NCBI GenBank assembly: GCA_943349725.1
Contig: CALQZP010000007.1
Span: 1 to 23,987, forward strand
Reading direction: 5' to 3'
DNA from: Candidatus Nomurabacteria bacterium
GTDB taxonomy: Bacteria > Patescibacteriota > Minisyncoccia > Phycocordibacterales > UBA10002
Length of the DNA: 23,987 nt
A program made the position numbers and the translations under genes. Of the stretch, positions 7,539 to 12,732 are shown piece after piece. Positions within the stretch are counted from its first letter, which is position 1; the number at the start of each line of letters is the position of its first letter. The notes under the pieces are model-generated. The model saw only the letters and a list, made by a program, of their open reading frames with translations. It ran no database searches and was not told the DNA's origin.

Positions 7539-9701
7539 TCATTCCTGTCTAAGAGCCTTTCTCGCCACCGCATCATTTTTTTCCTCACTTTTAGCATATG
7601 CCCCTAATGCTTTTATTTCATCGCGAAGAAGTGCCGCGGTCTCAAAGTCCAAAATCTTGACTGCCGAGTTCATCTGAATACGTTTTTCCTTGAGCAGCTG
7701 ATCAAGTTTCTTGGTCTTTAGAGATTCTTTGTCTACTTCAAGCAATTTGTGTACAGCCTTGTCATGTTCTACACCGAGCGACTCCATAATGTCGCGCACC
7801 TTTTTGATAATAGTCTTTGGAGTAATGCCATGCTTGGTGTTGTACGCGACTTGAATAGCGCGACGACGATTGGTCTCGGCAAGCGCACGCTCTATTGAGC
7901 CCGTAAGTACATCAGCATAGAGAATGACCCTGCCCGCCACATTTCGCGCAGCTCGCCCAATTATCTGAATAAGCGCTGTTTCGGAGCGGAGAAACCCCTC
8001 CCGGTCGGCATCTAGAATGCCTATAAGCGTAACCTCGGGGAGGTCCAATCCTTCTCGAAGAAGATTAACTCCCACAACCACGTCAAATACACCCTTCCTA
8101 AAGTTGGAAAGAATGGTGATTCGGTCAAGTGTCTGAATGTCACTATGTAGGTATTCGGTCTTTATCCCCTTTTCTTTCAGAAACTCCGAAAGGTCCTCCG
8201 CCATCTTTTTGGTAAGCGTGGTCGCGATCACCCGACCACCCGCTTTAATGTCTTTCGCGGCCTCGCTAATAAAATCCGCTATTTGCCCGGGATACTTCCC
8301 TTTTTGATTTACCGGACGTATCTCCACCTCTGGATCAATAAGACCGGTGGGTCGGATGACCTGCTCAATAATGTGTGAGTTTGAAGATTTAAATCCCTCC
8401 TCCGACGAGGCCGTCGGAGTGCTCCCTTTAGGAAAAGCCTGTAGTCGTAGACTAGGAGAATCAGGCGCTCCACATTTTTCGTATTCATACGGCCCGGGTG
8501 TTGCAGAGGTAAACATAACTTGCCCGACGCGTTCCTCAAACTCACTGAACTTGAGTGGTCGGTTATCCTTCGCTGAAGGAAGGCGAAAACCGTGATCAAC
8601 AAGCGCCTCCTTGCGTGCCTGGTCTCCCGCGTACATTGCGCGAATCTGCGGAACCGTTACGTGCGACTCGTCAATGACCGTTAGAAAATCTGGAGTGCCG
8701 TCTGCCAAATGAGGGAAATATGAGATAAGCGTATCGGGCGCTTCACCTGGGAGCTTACCCGAGAAATGCCTTGAGTAGTTTTCAATCCCGTTGCAGTAGC
8801 CAACCTCCTTCAGCATCGCGAGGTCATAGCTCGTCCGTCGTTTCAGTCGCTCCGCCTCGAGATTCTTTCCGGCCTTAGCCAGTTGCTTTAGACGTTCCTT
8901 TACCTCCGATTTAATGGTTGCAATAGCCTTCGCTCGTTCATCTGCGGGAGTAATAAAGTGCCGTGCAGGAAAAATAAAAATACTTTCCACATTCTCCAAA
9001 AGTTTTCGGCTTACGGGATCAATTTTCTGAATACCCTCCACAATTTCATGACTAAACTCAATGCGATAAATGACGCGTTCACTTTGTGGTTGAACCTCGA
9101 CGACATCACCGAGCGCGCGAAACATTCCTGGCGTGAGGTCGGCGGTAGTGCGAGTGTAATGGATGCCAATTAGTGCGCGAATAAGCTCACCGCGGGAAAG
9201 CGCCATTCCCTTCGTAATTTTACGATTTACTTTTTCATACTCTTCGGGACTTCCCAAACCGTAAATACAGGATACTGACGCCACCACAATCACGTCCTTT
9301 CGGGTAAGAAGTGCCTGGGTTGAGGCGTGACGGAGCCGTTCAATCTCTTCGTTAATTTGCGCCTCTTTCTCTATATACGTGTCCGTAACCGGCATATACG
9401 CCTCCGGCTGATAGAAATCGTAGTACGACACAAAGTAATGCACGGCGTTGTCGGGGAAAAATTCTTTGTACTCTTGCGCAAGTTGCGCGGCGAGCGTTTT
9501 GTTGTGGGCAATCACCAGTGTCGGTTTGCCGATATTGGCGATGACATTGGCCACCGTAAAGGTCTTCCCGCTTCCGGTAACACCAAGAAGCGTCTGATGT
9601 TTGACGCCATTCTTCACCCCTTCCGTAAGCTCCTTAATGGCTTTAGGTTGGTCTCCAGCGGGTTTATATTCGGTTTTAAGCTTGAACTTTGCGGCAAGCA
9701 T
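7539..9701 (-). CDS. uvrB: Excinuclease ABC subunit B (UvrB) with an in-frame insertion
   Basis: UvrB is the damage-verifying helicase-like subunit loaded by UvrA; it recruits UvrC, which is not in this window. Visible in 720 residues: Walker A GVTGSGKT (40-47), the beta-hairpin region YYDFYQPEAYMP (92-103), DESH (343-346), MFTSATPGPYE (motif III region), the C-terminal helicase motifs LREGLDLPEV and QIIGRAARN, and a C-terminal UVR motif (AVKILDFETAALLRDEI) that binds UvrC. Residues about 408-441, between GPYEYEK and IEQVIRPTGL, are not part of normal UvrB; they are encoded by a palindromic repeat also found in uvrA. Without it the length is about the usual 665-685. TATAGT lies 11 bases before the ATG and there is no Shine-Dalgarno. 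Confidence 0.96.
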   Translation of the reverse strand: MLAAKFKLKTEYKPAGDQPKAIKELTEGVKNGVKHQTLLGVTGSGKTFTVANVIANIGKPTLVIAHNKTLAAQLAQEYKEFFPDNAVHYFVSYYDFYQPEAYMPVTDTYIEKEAQINEEIERLRHASTQALLTRKDVIVVASVSCIYGLGSPEEYEKVNRKITKGMALSRGELIRALIGIHYTRTTADLTPGMFRALGDVVEVQPQSERVIYRIEFSHEIVEGIQKIDPVSRKLLENVESIFIFPARHFITPADERAKAIATIKSEVKERLKQLAKAGKNLEAERLKRRTSYDLAMLKEVGYCNGIENYSRHFSGKLPGEAPDTLISYFPHLADGTPDFLTVIDESHVTVPQIRAMYAGDQARKEALVDHGFRLPSAKDNRPLKFSEFEERVGQVMFTSATPGPYEYEKCGAPDSPSLRLQAFPKGSTPTASSEEGFKSSNSHIIEQVIRPTGLIDPEVEIRPVNQKGKYPGQIADFISEAAKDIKAGGRVIATTLTKKMAEDLSEFLKEKGIKTEYLHSDIQTLDRITILSNFRKGVFDVVVGVNLLREGLDLPEVTLIGILDADREGFLRSETALIQIIGRAARNVAGRVILYADVLTGSIERALAETNRRRAIQVAYNTKHGITPKTIIKKVRDIMESLGVEHDKAVHKLLEVDKESLKTKKLDQLLKEKRIQMNSAVKILDFETAALLRDEIKALGAYAKSEEKNDAVARKALRQE
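8379..8480 (-). repeat. In-frame palindromic repeat insertion within uvrB (about 34 codons)
   Basis: The insertion contains a perfect 8-bp hairpin (CTCCGACG at 8400-8407 with CGTCGGAG at 8412-8419, four-base loop) and a nested dyad at 8438-8467 (GCCTG, TAGTC/GACTA, CAGGC). Read on the coding strand it has TAAAGGGAGCACTCCG then TCGGAGGAGGGATTT, matching the plus strand of the uvrA insertion. The same element is thus translated from opposite strands in the two genes. Confidence 0.8.
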
Positions 9702-9712
9702 AGATGCACGCT

Positions 9713-9718
9713 ACTATA
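9713..9718 (-). promoter_or_regulatory. Possible uvrB -10 box
   Basis: TATAGT on the minus strand lies 11 bases before the uvrB ATG. The -35 at 17 bases (TTTCTA) is poor. The preceding gene ends in a strong terminator, so uvrB needs its own promoter here. Confidence 0.35.
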
Positions 9719-9747
9719 TCGCACTCAAGTCACTTTAGAAACATCTC

Positions 9748-9781
9748 TTAAAAAAAACCGCCGAGGAAGTGCTCCTCGGCG
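9748..9781 (-). terminator. Rho-independent terminator of the 116-residue gene
   Basis: A perfect 9-bp stem (CGCCGAGGA/TCCTCGGCG) with a five-base loop is followed on the minus strand by G and eight T residues. It separates the upstream small gene from uvrB. Confidence 0.9.
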
Positions 9782-9849
9782 ATGTGTATTGTTTGCGACA
9801 TTACTCTCCACCACAGTGAGAGCGTTTGCTCCACTACAGAAGGTATTGG

Positions 9850-10200
9850 TTAGCGCGAGAACACGTTTCTACAAAGAACTCTTTCCCAGCCGCCTTCCAG
9901 AAGGATGACGCGAGTACTTCCCTTGCATCTTGGGAACTTCATCCACCCAAGTGTGCCTAAGATTGTGGGCTCGGGAATCGGAACATGCGAATGCCGTGAA
10001 GCAAACACAGTCCCACATGGCCACACTTTTTGAACGGCTTCCATTCGCTCAGCTTTACTCACCCAGCCCACTCCAACATAGTAAGTGACAGGTTCGTCGT
10101 GGTACCAACCTTCGCGGCCGTGCCGTTCCAAGGCGTTGCGGGGTTTTTCCCCTGAATTTTTTTTTGAAAGTATCGTCTCGCCATTCGCAACTACATGCAT
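9850..10200 (-). CDS. Hypothetical protein, 116 residues
   Basis: I do not recognise this protein. The ATG at 10200 is preceded by GAGGAG at six bases, the best Shine-Dalgarno of any minus-strand gene between uvrA and tgt; in-frame codons upstream of it lack such a site. The product starts MHVVANGETILSKKNSG and has several Trp and aromatic residues (REGWYHDEPVTYYVGVGWVS, then ILGTLGWMKFP), with no membrane segment or signal peptide. It is its own transcription unit: a promoter at 10412-10439, a 200-base leader with a 22-codon ORF, and a strong terminator at 9748-9781. That architecture is the main argument that it is a real gene. Confidence 0.65.
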   Translation of the reverse strand: MHVVANGETILSKKNSGEKPRNALERHGREGWYHDEPVTYYVGVGWVSKAERMEAVQKVWPCGTVFASRHSHVPIPEPTILGTLGWMKFPRCKGSTRVILLEGGWERVLCRNVFSR

Positions 10201-10336
10201 AGGTAACTCCTCATTGTTAAAGGTCAAAGTCCGTTTTCTCTTCCCAACCGCAACAGCGAAAGGGCAAAAAACGAGGAGCCTTATTCAAGAGCTTTTTTTT
10301 ACGATGTGCGGTGGAGAGAGAAGGCGTAGCGCACTA

Positions 10337-10405
10337 TCACACAAAGGAACCCTCGAAATGAGGATTGACCTTGGTAATGACGATTGCGCAATTTCCTATA
10401 GACAT
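10337..10405 (-). CDS. 22-codon leaderless ORF in the leader of the 116-residue gene
   Basis: The ATG at 10405 lies six bases after the TACGAT -10 box, so it would start at or next to the 5' end of the transcript. It encodes MSIGNCAIVITKV followed by NPHFEGSFV and a TGA. The last codons overlap an AATCCTC/GAGGGTT hairpin. A C-C-T-C-G then six-T stretch farther down the leader could pair with the hairpin's CGAGG. It may be a regulatory leader peptide, but no amino acid is strongly over-represented (Ile-Val-Ile at 9-11 by position in AIVI). It could also be chance. Confidence 0.4.
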   Translation of the reverse strand: MSIGNCAIVITKVNPHFEGSFV

Positions 10406-10411
10406 ATTCTT

Positions 10412-10439
10412 ATCGTATACGCTCCCCAAAAACTGTCAA
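10412..10439 (-). promoter_or_regulatory. Promoter of the leader and 116-residue gene
   Basis: A consensus TTGACA (10439-10434, minus strand) is followed after 16 bases by TACGAT (10417-10412). Transcription would begin near 10405, at the ATG of the 22-codon ORF, and leave a 200-base leader before the downstream gene. Within 10201-10411 I see only that ORF and weak hairpins. Confidence 0.65.
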
Positions 10440-10451
10440 CCTCGGGTGTGG

Positions 10452-10519
10452 ACAACCGCCGGAGGCGAGCAGTGGCCGTATGACCACAACCGCCGGAGGC
10501 GAGCAGTGGCCGTATGACC
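10452..10519. repeat. Perfect 34-bp tandem duplication
   Basis: Two identical 34-bp units abut (10452-10485 and 10486-10519), each starting ACAACCGCCGGAGGCGAGCA and ending GGCCGTATGACC. The core CCGCCGGAGGCG resembles the complement of the CACCGCCTCTGGCGGTG hairpin at 12678-12696. It lies between the tyrA terminator and the next promoter. Two copies without spacers rule out a CRISPR array. Confidence 0.9.
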
Positions 10520-10524
10520 ATAAC

Positions 10525-10556
10525 AAAAAAACCGCCCGAGAATAATCTCGAGCGGT
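10525..10556 (-). terminator. Rho-independent terminator of the prephenate dehydrogenase gene
   Basis: An 11-bp stem with one mismatch (ACCGC-C-CGAGA with TCTCG-A-GCGGT, four-base loop) is followed on the minus strand by seven T residues. It begins about 20 bases past the stop codon of the dehydrogenase. Confidence 0.85.
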
Positions 10557-10576
10557 GTGGCCACGATAGGGCCGAG

Positions 10577-11638
10577 TCAAATTAGATTTGCTCTTAACTC
10601 ATCCTTGAGACGGCGCCTAACTGTCATAACCTCCGGGGCCTCGCGGTCCCGGTCAAATCCGATAAAGAACTCCGTTTTCCCTTCCAGTTTTCTGGAATGG
10701 ATGACCGTAAGGTTGATACTCGCGGTACGAAACATTGTCGCAATTTCTTCTAGAATGCCGGGCCGGTCCTCCGGAATCGTGATATACATGGAATTTGCTT
10801 CCTGGAGGTCGGCCATGAGACTCGTAAGCTGTTCAGAAAGCAGAAATAAAGTTCGAACATTCGTTGGTCCCAAATGTACTGAATTGGCCAGAAAGTCCGA
10901 AACGTATGGCTTTAGTGTCCCTTGCTTCACAAAATCCGAATAGCGCTTAAACTCCTCTCCAAAAATTGCAAGGGTTTTTGACGCAAACGGGTTTGAAAGA
11001 GCAAGCCCTCCATACAAATCAGGTGACTGCGAGAACATGCGAGCCATTTGCGCGGAGGTAAGCTTGTAGACTGGACTCGCCACGTCAAATAGTTTCGTAG
11101 CGTTTAGCCCAAGCTTTCGCATTACAGAAACTTTTAGGCAGGTACACATGTGCTCCAATACTTGATCAACGGTGCGCTCTAGGTCATGCCTTTCCGGCTG
11201 GACAATCTCGATGGTAGCCTCCGTGCTTGCAAGGAACTCATCTACCCAAGCACCCCACCCAGCCACTCTGGCACGACAGACAAACATTGTTTGCCCTTTG
11301 AATGTTCCACGCTTTACGGGCGGAGCGCAGAATGGATGGAGTCCGAGGACTTCTGCCGGAGACTTAAGCATCGCGTCAACCGAACCAGCTTTCGTCGAAG
11401 CAATGTCAACGAGCAGTTGGTCTTCGCGAAGTGAGGGAGCTATAGACTCGATTACTTTCACCGTCTCAAGAAGCGTCACGGCGACGATAATCACTTCAGC
11501 CCACGCGGTGACTTCTTCATTACTTGGGTTTGTGCCGATATCAGAGGTTCTGACCTCACAGCCTCGCTTCGAGAAGAAGGTCTTTAGAAAAGTACCGTAC
11601 CGCCCCTGCCCTAGAATACCGACTCTTTTTGGTTGCAT
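10577..11638 (-). CDS. tyrA: Prephenate dehydrogenase with C-terminal ACT domain (TyrA-like)
   Basis: TyrA oxidatively decarboxylates prephenate to 4-hydroxyphenylpyruvate, the committed step to tyrosine. The 353 residues begin with a Rossmann nucleotide-binding motif GILGQGRYG (7-15), then LLVDIASTKAGSVDAML, and the LGLHPF motif whose H101 corresponds to the catalytic His of E. coli TyrA. The helical dimerisation half contains ASPVYKLTSAQMARMFSQ, a good match to the TyrA family. Residues about 283-350 form an ACT domain (ITIPEDRPGILEEIATMF), a usual site of feedback by aromatic amino acids. ATAGGA lies five bases before the ATG. It stands alone; no other aromatic pathway genes are in view, and arogenate could be the substrate. 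The 240-base leader upstream contains a probable tyrosine attenuator. Confidence 0.88.
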   Translation of the reverse strand: MQPKRVGILGQGRYGTFLKTFFSKRGCEVRTSDIGTNPSNEEVTAWAEVIIVAVTLLETVKVIESIAPSLREDQLLVDIASTKAGSVDAMLKSPAEVLGLHPFCAPPVKRGTFKGQTMFVCRARVAGWGAWVDEFLASTEATIEIVQPERHDLERTVDQVLEHMCTCLKVSVMRKLGLNATKLFDVASPVYKLTSAQMARMFSQSPDLYGGLALSNPFASKTLAIFGEEFKRYSDFVKQGTLKPYVSDFLANSVHLGPTNVRTLFLLSEQLTSLMADLQEANSMYITIPEDRPGILEEIATMFRTASINLTVIHSRKLEGKTEFFIGFDRDREAPEVMTVRRRLKDELRANLI

Positions 11639-11730
11639 AGTTTTCCTATTTCTGCCTGCACACTAGCTTTCCAAAAGCTTTTTGCAAGTATTTTTCAACG
11701 AACCAATTTTCGCCCCTCCGCAAACGCGGT

Positions 11731-11839
11731 AACGAAAATAAGCTTTTGATTTCTCAAAAGCTTATCTTCAGTGGTAAATAGTTCGGGAGTATTTACGATT
11801 GGGAACGCACCAAAGACCAGCTTTCGAGTAAAAGCCGGT
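11731..11839 (-). promoter_or_regulatory. Transcription attenuator (mutually exclusive hairpins) upstream of tyrA
   Basis: Three minus-strand pairings are visible. Hairpin 1:2 pairs 11831-11839 with 11816-11824 (nine pairs, one G-U, six-base loop) and its 5' arm begins at the last Tyr codon of the leader peptide. Hairpin 3:4 at 11738-11765 is a perfect 12-bp stem (ATAAGCTTTTGA/TCAAAAGCTTAT) with a GAAA loop, followed by TTTCGTT: the terminator. Segment 2 (TCGAAAGCT, 11819-11827) can instead pair with segment 3 (AGCTTTTGA, 11754-11762) in nine pairs with one G-U, which would break the terminator. A ribosome stalled at the Tyr codons would cover segment 1 and favour 2:3. The stem is AU-rich and the T-tract is interrupted, so strength is uncertain. 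Confidence 0.65.
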
Positions 11840-11882
11840 AATAATAGGTATCGGAAGTTGATGTATGCCCGCTCGTTTGCAT
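11793..11882 (-). CDS. 29-residue leader peptide with three consecutive Tyr codons
   Basis: The ATG at 11882 lies six bases after the TAGTAT -10 box, so the mRNA is probably leaderless. The peptide begins MQTSGHTSTSDTYYYRLLLE and ends SWSLVRSQS before TAA. Codons 13-15 are TAT TAT TAC. A run of codons for the end-product amino acid, in a short ORF directly upstream of the tyrosine biosynthesis gene and overlapping the first of several competing hairpins, is the hallmark of ribosome-mediated attenuation as in trpL and pheL. A longer ORF in another frame over the same region starts with TTG inside the -10 box, so this promoter could not express it. Confidence 0.7.
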   Translation of the reverse strand: MQTSGHTSTSDTYYYRLLLESWSLVRSQS

Positions 11883-11888
11883 AATCAA

Positions 11889-11917
11889 ATACTACCAAAG
11901 CAGGAAGGCTTTGTCAA
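11889..11917 (-). promoter_or_regulatory. Strong promoter of the tyrosine leader and tyrA
   Basis: Perfect TTGACA (11917-11912, minus strand), a 17-base spacer, and TAGTAT (11894-11889). The -35 shares bases with the T-tract of the purS terminator. The expected start of transcription is at or next to the leader peptide ATG at 11882. Confidence 0.8.
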
Positions 11918-11940
11918 AAAACTGCCCGAATCGCTTCGGG
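11916..11940 (-). terminator. Rho-independent terminator of purS
   Basis: CCCGAA/TTCGGG stem with a four-base GCGA loop, then CAG and six T residues on the minus strand. It lies about 33 bases beyond the restored purS stop codon. Confidence 0.8.
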
Positions 11941-11972
11941 GAGAGGTAGAGAGGGAATTCCGACGGTGGTTT

Positions 11973-12253
11973 TTAGGACTGCACACTCGCAGACAGATTA
12001 TCTTCAAACAGAAAGCGTAATTTTCCATCACCGGGTTTGGAAACAGAGCATCTCCTGACTTTTGAAAGCTTAGTCGGAGTTTCGTCTCCCACTCCTGCGC
12101 CGAGAGGGTGTCGTCAACCTCAATCTCAATAAATCTACCGATACGAAGTCCGGTAACCTCCGCGTACCCCATTTGATGGAGCGCACCAAGTACGACTTTG
12201 TCCTGTGGATTAACCGTTGCGGGTTTTTGTAAAATCGTCAGTTTGATTTTCAC
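11973..12253 (-). CDS. purS: Phosphoribosylformylglycinamidine synthase subunit PurS, frameshifted near the C-terminus
   Basis: PurS is the small structural subunit that bridges PurL and PurQ in purine synthesis. From GTG 12253 the product reads KIKLTILQKPATVNPQDKVV, then GALHQMGYAEVTGLRIGRFI and EIEVDD, matching PurS at full length (about 80-95 residues). At plus-strand 12011-12015 the minus-strand TTT run appears one T short. In the original frame the protein runs on for about 40 unlikely residues to 11885, crossing a terminator; moving to the -1 frame gives ENYAFLFEDNLSASVQS and a stop at 11973, a normal PurS end. GTG 12253 is preceded by AAAGG at six bases; ATG 12274 is the alternative. 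No purQ or purL is nearby, which is unusual. Confidence 0.72.
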
Positions 12254-12537
12254 GGTGAGCCTTTCGTTGCTCATTGCAGGCTACCACTACTTTATGTTCA
12301 TTACAGCCTTTATAAGCGACGTAGAACGAGAGAAATGAAAAGCTTTCCGTTTTCATTTCCGAGTCGAGGAGTTTATATAGTCCAAAACTGCAAGGCTTGT
12401 CCGCGCAAAAGAAAAAGAATGAGTCTTCGAGTTCCAAAGTACCTCGGGGCTCGACCCGAGGGACTATAGTTGACTCCTCAAAGCCACCGCCTCTGGCAAC
12501 ACGCAAGGTTCTACCGGTCCATTCAGACAATCTTGAC

Positions 12538-12571
12538 TTAGCAATAGTATGCTATAGCATACTATTGCTAA
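12538..12571. repeat. Perfect 34-bp palindrome, intergenic
   Basis: The left half is TTAGCAATAGTATGCTA and the right half is its exact reverse complement, with no spacer. It could be an operator, a cruciform site, or a member of the palindromic repeats seen elsewhere in this window. Confidence 0.9.
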
Positions 12572-12677
12572 AGTACGGGACAAAGGAAGCATAGTGTCAC
12601 TCGTTCCAAAAGTCGGGCGAATGAGGGCGTACATACAGCGGCACCATGAGTGTGAGTCGGTGGGTTAACAGCTCATG

Positions 12678-12696
12678 CCACCGCCTCTGGCGGTGG
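12678..12696. repeat. CCACCGCC/GGCGGTGG hairpin repeat downstream of tgt
   Basis: A perfect 8-bp GC-rich stem with a three-base loop, about 35 bases beyond the tgt stop, without a T-tract on either strand. Its left 15 bases recur at 12483-12497. It may slow or protect transcripts, but reads better as a dispersed repeat. Confidence 0.6.
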
Positions 12697-12732
12697 TCGT
12701 TGACTTAACATTCGCCTGCCGTAGATTGTGCG

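Larger units (their letters stand above)
12275..12732. other. 458-bp repeat-rich intergenic region between purS and tgt
   Basis: I find no convincing gene here. It contains a 7-bp hairpin CCTCGGG/CCCGAGG (12442-12461), two copies of a 15-mer GCCACCGCCTCTGGC (12483-12497 and 12677-12691), a perfect 34-bp palindrome (12538-12571), and a minus-strand TATATAAAC (12371-12379) that could be the purS -10. On the plus strand TTGACT, 16 bases, TAGCAT spans the palindrome and could be a promoter for an RNA of unknown kind. Confidence 0.55.

Noticed and set aside
9702..9712. LexA-type SOS operator at uvrB
   Set aside because: No recognisable CTGT-type or GAAC-type dyad near the uvrB or uvrA starts.
9327..9908. 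193-residue plus-strand frame over the uvrB start and terminator
   Set aside because: It is antisense to the conserved start of uvrB, including Walker A, and crosses a strong terminator.
10452..10519. CRISPR array
   Set aside because: Only two abutting units, no spacers, no cas genes.
11695..11898. 67-residue open frame starting with TTG on the minus strand between purS and tyrA
   Set aside because: Its start codon overlaps the -10 box of the strong promoter, it has no later start codon until near its end, and it covers the attenuator hairpins. The 29-codon frame with three Tyr codons fits the region better.
12421..12476. tRNA-like fold around the CCTCGGG/CCCGAGG hairpin
   Set aside because: No acceptor stem, D-loop or TTCGA T-loop in the proper arrangement; it is a repeat hairpin flanked by GAGTC/GACTC.
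12210..12530. 106-residue open frame on the minus strand overlapping purS
   Set aside because: It is built largely from repeat hairpins (CCTCGGG/CCCGAGG, CCGCCTCTGGC) and overlaps the start of purS in another frame; no ribosome-binding site.
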